The notes beneath the pieces were generated by a model. It was given only the letters and a program-made list of their open reading frames with translations. It did not search any database and had not been told where the DNA came from. Of a stretch of 64,000 nt of DNA, positions 36,242 to 45,628 are shown piece after piece. The stretch is from Solibacillus daqui (GTDB lineage: Bacteria > Bacillota > Bacilli > Bacillales_A > Planococcaceae): assembly GCF_028747805.1 (NCBI RefSeq), contig NZ_CP114887.1, positions 1,667,501-1,731,500 on the forward strand, written 5' to 3'. Both the position numbers and the translations under genes were made by a program. Every line of letters begins with the position of its first letter. Position 1 is the first letter of the stretch.

Positions 36242-37351
36242 CTAGTTTTGATCTAAATGTATGCGATTTTCTGTTTCTTTATCAAAGAAATGGGCTTTGT
36301 CCATATTTATTGCCATCGTAAGAGCTTCGCCTGGTTTAACATCTATGGAAGCGTCGACACGCGAGATAAATGGTTGTCCCTCGATGTCGGAGTAAAGAAT
36401 TGTTTCTGCACCGAGTAATTCCGCTACATCGATTTTTACATCAATTTTAGAATCTGGAGAACCTTCTATGAATGAAAGTTCAGTATTGAAATCCTCCGGG
36501 CGAACCCCCATCGTAATTTCTTTGTATACATAACCTTTCTCACGTAAATAGTTCATTTTTTCTTTTGGGATGGAAAGTGAAACATTACCAATAGTGAATT
36601 TCCCGTCTAAAAGGGTACCCGTAAAGAAGTTCATTGCAGGTGAACCAATAAAACCACCAACAAAAACATTATTTGGTCGTTCGTACACATCTTTAGGCGT
36701 CCCAACTTGTTGAATAATACCGTCCTTCATAACAACAAGTCTAGTTGCCATTGTCATCGCTTCTGTTTGGTCATGCGTTACATAAATAGTAGTTGTTTGT
36801 AATCGCTGATGAAGCTTAGTGATTTCGGCACGCATATGTACACGAAGCTTTGCATCTAAATTTGATAATGGCTCATCCATTAAGAAAACTCTTGCATCAC
36901 GAACGATTGCACGTCCTAATGCAACACGCTGACGCTGACCACCCGATAATGCTTTTGGTTTACGGTCTAAGTATTGCTCAAGATCTAAAATTTTGGCAGC
37001 TTCCTTTACACGACGATCAATTTCTTCTTTTGGTAGCTTTCGTAATTTCAGACCAAATGCCATATTATCGTAGACACTCATGTGTGGATAGAGGGCATAG
37101 TTTTGGAATACCATCGCGATATCGCGGTCTTTAGGCGCAACATCATTCATTCGTTTGCCATCTATTATTAATTCACCTTTTGAAATTTCCTCCAAACCAG
37201 CCACCATACGCAGTGTAGTCGATTTACCACAACCTGATGGACCAACGAAAACAATAAACTCTTTATCTTTAATTTCAAGGTTAAAATCTTTTACCGCAGT
37301 TACATCTTTTTCATAAATTTTATAAATATTTTCTAACTTGAGTTCAGCCAT
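36242..37351 (-). CDS. msmX: Sugar ABC transporter ATPase, MsmX/UgpC type
   Basis: 369 residues from ATG 37351 (preceded by taaggagga); upstream in-frame codons to 37501 lack a ribosome site. Walker A GPSGCGKST, Q-loop FQNYALYPHM, signature LSGGQRQRV, Walker B VFLMDEPLSNLD, H-loop THDQTEAM, then the C-terminal TOBE/regulatory domain (about 240-369). MsmX-type ATPases power several CUT1 sugar importers in trans. The importer at 39315-42425 has no ATPase gene, so this is its likely motor. A cre-like site lies just upstream. Confidence 0.92.
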   Translation of the reverse strand: MAELKLENIYKIYEKDVTAVKDFNLEIKDKEFIVFVGPSGCGKSTTLRMVAGLEEISKGELIIDGKRMNDVAPKDRDIAMVFQNYALYPHMSVYDNMAFGLKLRKLPKEEIDRRVKEAAKILDLEQYLDRKPKALSGGQRQRVALGRAIVRDARVFLMDEPLSNLDAKLRVHMRAEITKLHQRLQTTTIYVTHDQTEAMTMATRLVVMKDGIIQQVGTPKDVYERPNNVFVGGFIGSPAMNFFTGTLLDGKFTIGNVSLSIPKEKMNYLREKGYVYKEITMGVRPEDFNTELSFIEGSPDSKIDVKIDVAELLGAETILYSDIEGQPFISRVDASIDVKPGEALTMAINMDKAHFFDKETENRIHLDQN

Positions 37352-37372
37352 TATCAATATCCTCCTTAAAAA

Positions 37373-37386
37373 TGAAAGCGTTTTAC
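37373..37386 (-). promoter_or_regulatory. cre-like site upstream of the MsmX-type gene
   Basis: tgaaagcgttttac matches 12 of 14 positions of the CcpA consensus TGWAANCGNTNWCA (mismatches at the last two). It sits between the ribosome site and the probable promoter, as in catabolite-repressed genes. Confidence 0.4.
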
Positions 37387-37535
37387 ATAGTTTAGTGGAA
37401 ATGAGTGGGAAATGTAAATATTCAAATTGCACAAAAATTTCTGATAATTTGTAGGGCAATGTGTACAAAATTGGCTCCTCAGTCATTTCAGTAGCTAGCA
37501 ATGAGTTTAACGCCTTTACTCATAACGAGTATTTT

Positions 37536-38102
37536 TCAAGATAAAATTTGGAATCAAGTATATTTAATAAAATTCGTTCTGCTACGCTACGGGGGACGCT
37601 TTCCTGAGGGCGTGGCTGCAACTAACTTGTATGTGCCTCTTACGGTGGCACATACAAGTGGATTTTCCGCGCACGCTTAATCCTCTAGGAGTCGCCCCCT
37701 TCACTTCGCGGCACTCTACTAAAAAGTAAAAATTGGTTTCTATTACAAAGAACCTGATTAAATGTGCTGAATCTAGCTCTCTGTTATTGAAATAAAGTAA
37801 TAATTAGTCTATGAATGGTTTTATTTTGACGCAATAAAAGTAGCTAATTTTATCGCTGTAGCTAACCTTTAATCAAAGTTTTAATATTAAAACAGAGCAA
37901 TAAATTATTCAGCACCGCCGCCTCGCGATAGCGCAAGCGGCAACATTGTATTCTTTTACCTTTATTTAAAAGTAACATTTTAATTTGGCGGGCCTTGCAT
38001 GCGGCATTAAAGACAGTAGTATGGACACGTACCACGTGGCCATAATGCTGTCATGCCGTAGCCCGCCGAAAATAAGTAACACTGCACTTAAACCATTTTT
38101 TG
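37536..38102 (-). repeat. Right copy of the ~570-bp inverted repeat
   Basis: Inverted relative to 24957-25528. Hairpin-rich modules match the left copy with only about four differences in ~145 bases (37575-37722) and about two in ~80 (37987-38070); the stretch 37730-37890 between them is much more diverged but still alignable. It occupies the gap between the MsmX gene and the PucR/CdaR-like regulator. Confidence 0.85.
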
Positions 38103-38167
38103 TTAGTAAATTCACTCAATGCAACTCTTTTACTTAATGGTGGTTTCACCGGCTTATTGCTGAGTAA

Positions 38168-39067
38168 TTAATCGATTCTCTTGGTCATTAATGGAATAAC
38201 AAGCGCTAGAAATGCTGCATTTGAGAACTCTCGACAGTCAATACCTGTTTTATTGATTAATTTATCCAAACGGTATTGCAAGCTATTTCGATGAATATGC
38301 AACCTTTTAGCGGCTAGAGAAGCATTCAAATTATATTGTAAAAACACTTTTAACGTATGTAGCATTTCTCCGTCCTGTAGACTTTCTATTAAATGGTTGG
38401 AGAGTATTTTTTGATCGATTGAATGTGCTGATGTAACTAGAAGCATAGGGAAAGCTTCATAAAATAGGACTGTTTTTTCTTGTTCAACATAAAAGAGAAG
38501 TTCTTGAAAACATTGTTTTTCTAGACTAAATTTTTCTTTTAACAATAAATCTGCTTTATGTAATTGTCCGATAAAACTATAAATCACAACAAGAAAGTCA
38601 CTTGTTAATGTGTCGCTTAACTGAATGAATTCCTCTTTATCTAAAATACTTTGCGGTTTTTCTTCAATGATAATTCCATACATATTGTTAATCCATAGAA
38701 CGATCGGTTGCTGGAAAGCCCCTTTAATAGCTTCTTCAAAGTTAATCGGGTCAATGATTGGTTGTTTTAAACGAAAATAAAAAAAACGAATGGATTCAAC
38801 ATCTTCCGAAAAAGGTAAGTCGTTTGAGTGACCAAATAAAAATTGCTGCCATTTCAAATCAACAATTGATTTTTTTGAATTTGTTTCTGTGTCTTCAATT
38901 AGAAGAAATAATGAACGTAATAGGCCCAGCTCAACTTCTGAAAGAGCTGTTTTTAATATGCCAAAAATTTGCCCGTCTTCTGTTTGGAACCAATAGTTGT
39001 TTGTATCTTGAAGTGTGAATTCGGTAGTAAAAGCCATTTGGAAATGGTTCGCTAGTTTTTCAATCAT
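38168..39067 (-). CDS. PucR/CdaR-like transcriptional regulator
   Basis: 299 residues from ATG 39067, selected because agaaggagc lies 8 bases before it; the frame is open to 39142 without a ribosome site. The C-terminal HTH_30 domain of the PucR/CdaR group is clear: YNLNASLAAKRLHIHRNSLQ then YRLDKLINKTGI at about 240-275. The rest lacks a recognised sensor domain. CdaR-type proteins activate sugar-acid uptake genes. It is transcribed divergently from the sugar importer, and the 248-base region between carries a perfect 17-bp inverted repeat, so it is probably the local regulator. Confidence 0.85.
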   Translation of the reverse strand: MIEKLANHFQMAFTTEFTLQDTNNYWFQTEDGQIFGILKTALSEVELGLLRSLFLLIEDTETNSKKSIVDLKWQQFLFGHSNDLPFSEDVESIRFFYFRLKQPIIDPINFEEAIKGAFQQPIVLWINNMYGIIIEEKPQSILDKEEFIQLSDTLTSDFLVVIYSFIGQLHKADLLLKEKFSLEKQCFQELLFYVEQEKTVLFYEAFPMLLVTSAHSIDQKILSNHLIESLQDGEMLHTLKVFLQYNLNASLAAKRLHIHRNSLQYRLDKLINKTGIDCREFSNAAFLALVIPLMTKRID

Positions 39068-39167
39068 ATGCGCTGCTCCTTCTACTAGAAAATAATTCTC
39101 ATTACTTGTTATTAATTTGCTTGAAAAGGATAGCTTTGTCAATGGAAAGGGGTTGTTAGGTTTTTTT

Positions 39168-39211
39168 GTAAATAATTTTCTAAAATTAAAAATATTTAGA
39201 AAATTATTTAC
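39168..39211. promoter_or_regulatory. Perfect 17-bp inverted repeat, candidate operator
   Basis: GTAAATAATTTTCTAAA (39168-39184) and its exact reverse complement (39195-39211) are separated by 10 bases. The right arm overlaps the -35 box of the importer promoter. It lies between the divergent regulator and importer genes. Confidence 0.7.
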
Positions 39212-39235
39212 ATATCCTAAAGTGTAGTTTATGAT
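39207..39235 (+). promoter_or_regulatory. Sigma-A promoter of the sugar importer operon
   Basis: TTTACA (39207-39212), 17-base spacer, TATGAT (39230-39235). Transcription would start near 39242, inside the cre site. Confidence 0.7.
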
Positions 39236-39239
39236 TACT

Positions 39240-39253
39240 TGTAAGCGTTAACA
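39240..39253 (+). promoter_or_regulatory. Perfect cre site (CcpA operator)
   Basis: tgtaagcgttaaca matches TGWAANCGNTNWCA at every position and covers the predicted transcription start, a repressing position. The operon is thus expected to be shut off by preferred sugars. Confidence 0.8.
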
Positions 39254-39314
39254 AGAAAAAACTGGGAGGTAAGGTAATTAGTAGAAATGCATAAAATGAT
39301 GGAGGGAGAAAGTT

Positions 39315-40622
39315 ATGAGTGGACTAAAAAAAGTACTATTAGTAGCAATGATGTTTATTTTTGTTTTAGGTATTTTAGTTGCGTGTAATGAGGAAGAATC
39401 CGGAAAAGAAGTTGATGCTCCGGAAGAATCCGGTAAGGAAGTTGAAGCTCCGAAAGACAAGGTGGAAAACACGTCTGTCGAGTTTTGGACGATTTCTCTT
39501 CAACCAACATTTAATGATTACTTTAATGAATTAATAGCTAATTATGAGAAAGAGAATCCAGGTGTAAAAATTGATTGGAAAGACTTCCCGTATGACGCAA
39601 TCCAAAATAAATTATTAACAAGCATTGCGAGTAAGCAAGCACCGGATGTTGTCAATTTAAATACTGAATTGGCAAGTCAAATGGCTTCAAAAGGTGCATT
39701 AACAGACTTTAATAAACAATTAACAGAAGAACAGCGAAGTATTTATTTTGACGGAATCTACAATTCTACAGTAGTTGATAATGGTGCATATGCATTGCCT
39801 TGGTATACAGGAATTCCAGTGCTTTATATCAACACAGACTTAGTAGAAAAAGCTGGACTAGATATTAATAATCCTCCACAAACAAAAGCAGATTTGGCTA
39901 ACTGGGGTAAACAAATTCAAGAAAAAACGGGTACTTTCGGTTATGTTTTCACGATGGAAACGCGCTCTATTCTTGAAGAAGGGTTCAAAGTGGCTGAAGG
40001 AGGAAAAGCTGCATTTAATAATGATGAAGTAAAAGCGTATATCCAAAGCAATATAGAGCTAATTAAAGCTGGGGTTATTCCTAAGGATATTCCTGCATTC
40101 GCCCAACAAGTTCAACTATTCGGTAGTGAGCAAGTAGCGATGATTATCTCGAGTTCATCATTTATTAATCAATTAAAAACGGCTTCACCAGATGTATACA
40201 AGAAAACGATTGCCGTGCCAGCACCACTTGGAAAAGCAGGGATTCGCTTTACGAACTCTATGAATCTAGTTGTACCAAATGCTTCTGATAATGTTGAAGC
40301 AGCAACGGCATTTGCACACTATGTAACAAACGATGCAAATCAATTGGCATTCTCTAAAGTAGCAAGTACACTGCCTTCGACGAAAGCAGCTGCAAAGGAT
40401 GAATTCTTCTATAAAAACGATGGAACATTAGAGGGGCAAGCATTAACAGCATCTGTTGAAAGTTTAGATAAAGCGTCGGACTTTTACCTAGGTATTGAAA
40501 ATGCGAATGATGTAAATAAAGCCTTTAATAAGCGCCTGCAAAATATCTATATTAATGAACAAGATCTTAATGCTGAATTGGATGCAGCTGAAAAAGAAAT
40601 TAACGATATTTTAAGTCGCTAA
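39315..40622 (+). CDS. Sugar ABC transporter substrate-binding lipoprotein
   Basis: 435 residues of the family-1 (CUT1) solute-binding proteins. Signal peptide and lipobox LVAC with Cys near 24. Directly after the Cys is a tandem 10-residue acidic repeat (EESGKEVDAP, EESGKEVEAP). The ligand-binding domain begins at about 55 with VEFWTIS and contains the usual GIPVLYINTDLVEKAGL. Ribosome site tggagggag. First gene of the CUT1 importer operon under the cre/inverted-repeat promoter. Binds an oligo- or amino-sugar, identity unknown. Confidence 0.93.
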   Translation: MSGLKKVLLVAMMFIFVLGILVACNEEESGKEVDAPEESGKEVEAPKDKVENTSVEFWTISLQPTFNDYFNELIANYEKENPGVKIDWKDFPYDAIQNKLLTSIASKQAPDVVNLNTELASQMASKGALTDFNKQLTEEQRSIYFDGIYNSTVVDNGAYALPWYTGIPVLYINTDLVEKAGLDINNPPQTKADLANWGKQIQEKTGTFGYVFTMETRSILEEGFKVAEGGKAAFNNDEVKAYIQSNIELIKAGVIPKDIPAFAQQVQLFGSEQVAMIISSSSFINQLKTASPDVYKKTIAVPAPLGKAGIRFTNSMNLVVPNASDNVEAATAFAHYVTNDANQLAFSKVASTLPSTKAAAKDEFFYKNDGTLEGQALTASVESLDKASDFYLGIENANDVNKAFNKRLQNIYINEQDLNAELDAAEKEINDILSR

Positions 40623-40634
40623 AGACTAAAAACG

Positions 40635-40664
40635 AATGGGCAGATGCATTTCTGCCCATTTTCG
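40635..40664 (+). terminator. Intra-operon hairpin after the binding-protein gene
   Basis: aatgggcag / ctgcccatt with an eight-base loop then tttt, 12 bases after the stop. Probably partial termination or mRNA stabilisation favouring binding-protein synthesis over the permeases. Confidence 0.6.
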
Positions 40665-40680
40665 ATAGGAGGGAAGTCCT

Positions 40681-41580
40681 TTGAAACAGAAAAGAGTTGC
40701 AAAATTAAGTAGATTTTCAGAGGTCCAAACAGCATGGTTATTTATGGCTCCAGGACTCATATTGCTCGCTCTTTTTACCTTTTGGCCGATTATTTATAGT
40801 GTCCCTCTAGCCTTTACAAATTATTCGGTTATCGGCGAAACAAAATTTGTAGGGTTTGAAAACTTTAAACGGGCATTTTCTGATGTCAATTTTATTGCGT
40901 CTGTTAAAAATTCCCTGTTTTATATGATTATTGTTCCTTTTATTCAAATTATATCGATACTCATGGCGATCTTAGTCAATCGAAAGATAGCGGGGATTAA
41001 ATTTTTCCGAGCTGCCTTTTATATTCCTGTCGTTACTTCGATGGTTGCGGTTTCGATTATTTGGGGTTGGTTAATGAGTTCAAATGGGGTTTTGAACTAC
41101 ATACTACTGTCTATTGGTATTATAAATGAAAAAATCAGTTGGTTATCTGATAAGGATACGGCACTTTGGGCAGTAATGTTTATTACCCTGTGGAAAGGGT
41201 TGGGCTATTATATGATGATTTATCTTGCAGGCTTACAGGCAGTTCCGACAGACTGTATTGAGGCAGCGAAGATAGATGGGGCAAGCAACTTCCAAGTCAT
41301 TAGAAAAATCACCATTCCATTATTAAAACCATATGTGTTTTTCTGCACATTGATTTCCCTCATGTCAGCGATACGTGTGTTTGATGAAGTATTTGTCCTG
41401 ACATCTGGAGGTCCTGGGAATGCAACGTTAACGAGTAGCCTCTATATTTACGAACAAGGATTCGAAGTATTTGAATTTGGATATTCATCAGCATTAGGGT
41501 TAATTATTAGTTTTATTATTATGTTCTTTAGTATTTTCATCTTCCTATTTAATAAGAAGGGTGGTGTAAATCCATATTAA
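40681..41580 (+). CDS. Sugar ABC transporter permease, MalF type
   Basis: 299 residues, TTG start behind aggaggga. Six membrane spans; EAA loop EAAKIDGASNFQVIRKITIP at about 199-218 for contact with the ATPase. Pairs with the next permease, whose ATG overlaps this stop by one base. Confidence 0.94.
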   Translation: MKQKRVAKLSRFSEVQTAWLFMAPGLILLALFTFWPIIYSVPLAFTNYSVIGETKFVGFENFKRAFSDVNFIASVKNSLFYMIIVPFIQIISILMAILVNRKIAGIKFFRAAFYIPVVTSMVAVSIIWGWLMSSNGVLNYILLSIGIINEKISWLSDKDTALWAVMFITLWKGLGYYMMIYLAGLQAVPTDCIEAAKIDGASNFQVIRKITIPLLKPYVFFCTLISLMSAIRVFDEVFVLTSGGPGNATLTSSLYIYEQGFEVFEFGYSSALGLIISFIIMFFSIFIFLFNKKGGVNPY

Positions 41581-42425
41581 TGGATAAAGCGATGAAAAAT
41601 AGAAAACTACTAAAAACCATTCAAAATAAAGTCCTTATTTATATACCGTTAATGCTATTTGCTCTTTTAATGATGGGGCCATTCCTTTGGTTACTAAGTG
41701 TTTCACTGATGCCTGGGAAAAATATATTTGCTTTTCCACCTGCTATATTTCCGACATTTATTGATTTTAAAAATTATGTAGATGTTTGGCAGTATATGGA
41801 TTTCCTTAAATACATATGGAATACAGTCATTATCACATTTTTTGGTGTGGTATTCAGTATTTTATTATGTAGTTTAACCGCATATCCATTAGCTATATTC
41901 AAGTTTAAAGGGAAGAATATTATTTTTGTGGCGTTGATTGCTACGATGATTATCCCTGCTGCCGCGGGTCTAGTTGTCAATTATTTAACAATAAATAAGC
42001 TTGGTTTAATCAATACATTTACTGGCGTGGTACTTCCAGGCTTAGTAACCGTTTTTAATGTATTTCTATTTAGGCAGGCATTTATGGGGATTCCTAGCGA
42101 CATTAGGGATTCTGGAAAGATGGATGGTGCCTCTGAATTACGTATTTGGTGGCAACTGATGATGCCGATGATAAAACCAGCGATTGCAGTTGTTGCCTTA
42201 TTCGAATTTATGGCAAGTTGGAACAGCTTTTTATGGCCAATTATCATATTGAATACAGACAAGTATCCATTAGCTTCTGCTTTAAGTACCCTAAATGGAC
42301 AGTTTTCTTATAACTTTGGATGGATAGCAGCAGGGACGGTTATCTCTGTTCTTCCTATTATTATCGTATTTTTATTAACCCAAAAATACTTTATGGAAGG
42401 CATTTCAGGTGCTATAAAAGGATAG
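41580..42425 (+). CDS. Sugar ABC transporter permease, MalG type
   Basis: 281 residues, six spans, EAA-loop DSGKMDGASELRIWWQLMMP at about 179-198. Start ATG shares a base with the preceding stop (TAATG). Completes a CUT1 importer that has no ATPase gene in its operon. Confidence 0.94.
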   Translation: MDKAMKNRKLLKTIQNKVLIYIPLMLFALLMMGPFLWLLSVSLMPGKNIFAFPPAIFPTFIDFKNYVDVWQYMDFLKYIWNTVIITFFGVVFSILLCSLTAYPLAIFKFKGKNIIFVALIATMIIPAAAGLVVNYLTINKLGLINTFTGVVLPGLVTVFNVFLFRQAFMGIPSDIRDSGKMDGASELRIWWQLMMPMIKPAIAVVALFEFMASWNSFLWPIIILNTDKYPLASALSTLNGQFSYNFGWIAAGTVISVLPIIIVFLLTQKYFMEGISGAIKG

Positions 42426-42475
42426 ATGGTCTGCTTCTGCTACTTTTAAAACGTCGATTACGAAGGGGTGTATAC

Positions 42476-43993
42476 ATGCAAAAAATTGTTTATGTTCCAT
42501 TAGATGAGCGACCATGTAATTATTCTTTTCCAAACCTTTTAACCGACCAAACGGAAGTAAATCTCGTACGCCCTAGTTTAAATTTAATGGGGGAAAAAAA
42601 GAAACCAGGGGACATAGAACAACTATGGGATTGGTTATATAAGGAGTCCATGGATGCAGATGGTCTTATTCTTTCAATAGATACATTATTATTTGGCGGA
42701 ATTATCCCTTCAAGACTGCATCAATTGTCGTTAGAGGATTGCGAAAAAATACTAAACAAACTTTCAAGAATTAAAGCGGGTAACTCAAACGTAAAAATAT
42801 ATGCTTTTAATCTCATTATGAGATGTCCTCAGTATTCTAGTAATGATGAAGAACCCGATTACTATGAGTACTGGGGAAAGGAAATTTTCCGATATGGCGA
42901 ACTTTCACATTTAATAGCTGCTAACCTCGCATCAGAAGAAGATCAAAAGGAATATGAAGCATTAAAGTGTCAATTGCCTAAAGAGCATGTTGAGGATTAT
43001 TTAGCTAGAAGAACGATTAATGTCGGTGTCAATCAACTTGTACTCGAATATGTGAGCAAGGGAATCATTGATTTTCTTATTATTCCGCAAGATGATTCGG
43101 CTCCCTATGGTTGGACCGCTATGGATCAACAGGCAGTAAGAGGAGCTATTGCAGCCCATCATTTAGAACTAGATGTCTATATGTATCCAGGCGCGGATGA
43201 AGTTGGTTGCACTTTACTTGCCAGAATGTTGAACGCTTTTAAAGACAAGAGACCGTTGATTTATCCGGTATTTTCGAGTAGTCAAGGACCTGCAGTTACG
43301 CCACTATACGAAGACAGGCCATTATTGGAGACACTTAAATATCAAATATTAGCTGCGGGGGGACTGATGACGACAAATATGCAAGAAGCGGATCTTGTTT
43401 TATTTGTAAATGCACCTGTAGAACCAATGTTAGAGGCTTCCTGTCAAGGGGACCTGAGTACAACTTATCAAGTGAATCGAAATCTTATTGATTTTGTTGA
43501 GCAGCTTGAATTCACGGCGAAGAAACGAACTATTCCTTGTATCGTAGCGGATGTAGCTTTCGCGAATGGTTCAGACTTAGAACTATTAAAATTAATGAAA
43601 TTTAAAAACATTCTTTTCTCATTGGCTGGATATGCAGGTTGGAATACAAGTTCAAATTCATTAGGTACATGCATAGCGCAGGGGATGTTTTACAATATTT
43701 TTGGGGAATCACAAGCCCATCGCAATTTTTTAGCATTACGCTATGTAGAAGATGCGGGATATTGTAGCTATGTAAGGAATGATGTAACGAATAACAGATT
43801 ACCTGAGCTAGGTTACAATTACTTCCGTGTGGATGGCAAAAAAGGGGTCGTTGCTAACATTGTGCAATCACAACTAACCTCATTTATACAAGAGCATCTG
43901 ATCGATGATGAAAATAGCATACACATCAAGGAATGTACGATGCCATGGAGCCGGATGTTTGAAGTTGGCTTGACTGTTGAACATATCAAATAG
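42476..43993 (+). CDS. DUF4127-family protein
   Basis: 505 residues from ATG 42476 (gaaggggtg upstream); the frame extends further left into the permease gene but without a start signal. The DUF4127 N-terminal hallmark YVPLDERPCNY opens the protein, and LILSIDTLLFGGIIPSR and IPQDDSAPYGW follow. No signal peptide, so cytoplasmic. No biochemical function is established for the family as far as I know. Its conserved acidic and Arg residues and sugar-locus context suggest a carbohydrate-active enzyme. Fourth gene of the operon. Confidence 0.9.
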   Translation: MQKIVYVPLDERPCNYSFPNLLTDQTEVNLVRPSLNLMGEKKKPGDIEQLWDWLYKESMDADGLILSIDTLLFGGIIPSRLHQLSLEDCEKILNKLSRIKAGNSNVKIYAFNLIMRCPQYSSNDEEPDYYEYWGKEIFRYGELSHLIAANLASEEDQKEYEALKCQLPKEHVEDYLARRTINVGVNQLVLEYVSKGIIDFLIIPQDDSAPYGWTAMDQQAVRGAIAAHHLELDVYMYPGADEVGCTLLARMLNAFKDKRPLIYPVFSSSQGPAVTPLYEDRPLLETLKYQILAAGGLMTTNMQEADLVLFVNAPVEPMLEASCQGDLSTTYQVNRNLIDFVEQLEFTAKKRTIPCIVADVAFANGSDLELLKLMKFKNILFSLAGYAGWNTSSNSLGTCIAQGMFYNIFGESQAHRNFLALRYVEDAGYCSYVRNDVTNNRLPELGYNYFRVDGKKGVVANIVQSQLTSFIQEHLIDDENSIHIKECTMPWSRMFEVGLTVEHIK

Positions 43994-44034
43994 GCAGGGA
44001 ATGAGAAAGCTAGTGACTAAAGGGGGGCTTCTAT

Positions 44035-45612
44035 ATGATGAAACAAGAAAATTCGGATGTTATTGTAATAGGTGGAGGCCTAGGAGGTTGTATGGCAGCA
44101 TTAGCGGTTGCCAAAATGGGCTATCAGGTTATTATGACGGAGGAAACAGATTGGTTAGGTGGACAACTTACTAGTCAAGGAGTACCGCCAGATGAACATC
44201 GATGGATTGAGCACTTTGGCTGCACGAGCACGTACCGAGAATTTAGGAATCGAGTGCGTCAATATTATCGTGACAACTATCCACTTACTAAAGAAGCAAA
44301 AGAAAATGATTTATTGAATCCTGGCAATGGCTGGGTGAGTAGGCTGGCACATGAGCCTAAAGTTGCGCTAAATGTAATTTCCGATATGCTAGCACCCTAT
44401 GTAAATAGTGGGAAAATAAAAATTTTATATAACTATAAACCGATAGAGGCAACAAAGGACGGAGATACGGTACAGTCCATCACAGTTGTACATGTCAATG
44501 AGTTGGCAAAAATTGAATTGAGTGGGCACTATTTTTTGGATGCAACTGAATGTGGTGATGTCTTACCAATTGCAGGGGTTGAATATGTAACAGGTGCTGA
44601 ATCTAGATCAATTACTGGGGAACCTCATGCATTAGAAGAATCAAATCCGAAAGATATGCAGTCCTTTACTTATGTTTTTGCTGTTGACTATATAGAAGGT
44701 GGAAATTTTGTTATTGAAAAGCCAGAGCAATATGATTTTTGGCGTAACTATATACCAAAGTTCTCGCACCTTCCTTTATTTAGCTGGTATGCAGTAGATG
44801 CAGATGATACGACAAAATTAAAGGAATTCACATTATTCCCCAATGAACAACAGATACCCTCTTTGTTTACATATCGGAGAATACTGGATACTAATAATAT
44901 TGATGGAGCGCTATATGAGGGTGATATATCACTTATAAATTGGGCGCAAAATGATTATTTTCTAGGGCCAATTATTGGAGTTTCTAATGAGGAAATTGAG
45001 AAGAACTTAAAAAATGCTAAACAACAAAGCTTATCCCTCTTATACTGGCTTCAAACAGAGGCGCCAAGATTAGATGGGGGAAAAGGTTTTCCTGGTTTAA
45101 GACTTCGAAAGGACGTTATGGGTACAGAAGATGGGCTAGCAAAGTATCCATATATTCGAGAATCGAGAAGAATTAAAGCCATGCATACAATAACAGAGCA
45201 AGAAGTTAGTAAGGAATTAAGGGGTGACAAAGGCATTTGCACCTATTTCGATAGTGTCGGTGTTGGTAGCTATCATTTAGATCTACATCATACGACGGTA
45301 ACGAACCGAAGCTTTTATATACCAAACTATCCTTATGAAATCCCGTTAGGTGCCTTACTGCCTATCCGCGTAAAAAATGTCATTCCAGCTTGTAAAAATA
45401 TTGGCACAACACAAATTACAAATGGCTGCTATAGGCTTCATCCAACAGAGTGGAATATTGGTGAATCCGCAGGATATTTAGTGGCATTTTCTTTGTTGAA
45501 TCAAGTTACTCCTCATCAGGTAAGACAAGAACAAAAGTATTTGAAAGAGTACCAAACGTTACTTCTTGCTAATGGCGTTCAGCTTCATTGGCCAGAGGAT
45601 ATTGACTTATAA
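44035..45612 (+). CDS. FAD-dependent oxidoreductase (PF12831 type)
   Basis: 525 residues. The N-terminal dinucleotide-binding motif is VIVIGGGLGGCMAALAVAKM and continues to TEETDWLGGQLTSQGVP, the pattern of the FAD_oxidored family. FLDATECGDVLPIAG and the C-terminal NGCYRLHPTEWNIGESAGYL are also typical. No secretion signal. Members occur widely in glycan loci, with few characterised. Substrate presumably an imported sugar or derivative. Two adjacent ATG codons follow aagggggg. Confidence 0.88.
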   Translation: MMKQENSDVIVIGGGLGGCMAALAVAKMGYQVIMTEETDWLGGQLTSQGVPPDEHRWIEHFGCTSTYREFRNRVRQYYRDNYPLTKEAKENDLLNPGNGWVSRLAHEPKVALNVISDMLAPYVNSGKIKILYNYKPIEATKDGDTVQSITVVHVNELAKIELSGHYFLDATECGDVLPIAGVEYVTGAESRSITGEPHALEESNPKDMQSFTYVFAVDYIEGGNFVIEKPEQYDFWRNYIPKFSHLPLFSWYAVDADDTTKLKEFTLFPNEQQIPSLFTYRRILDTNNIDGALYEGDISLINWAQNDYFLGPIIGVSNEEIEKNLKNAKQQSLSLLYWLQTEAPRLDGGKGFPGLRLRKDVMGTEDGLAKYPYIRESRRIKAMHTITEQEVSKELRGDKGICTYFDSVGVGSYHLDLHHTTVTNRSFYIPNYPYEIPLGALLPIRVKNVIPACKNIGTTQITNGCYRLHPTEWNIGESAGYLVAFSLLNQVTPHQVRQEQKYLKEYQTLLLANGVQLHWPEDIDL

Positions 45613-45628
45613 GGAAAGGAAGAACTAA

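Noticed and set aside
37352..37501. N-terminal extension of the MsmX-type ATPase
   Set aside because: Family proteins start at MAEL; the extension runs through the cre-like site and the promoter region.
24957..38102. Composite transposon
   Set aside because: The flanking repeats encode no transposase, have no clear terminal inverted ends of an insertion sequence, and no target duplication could be seen.
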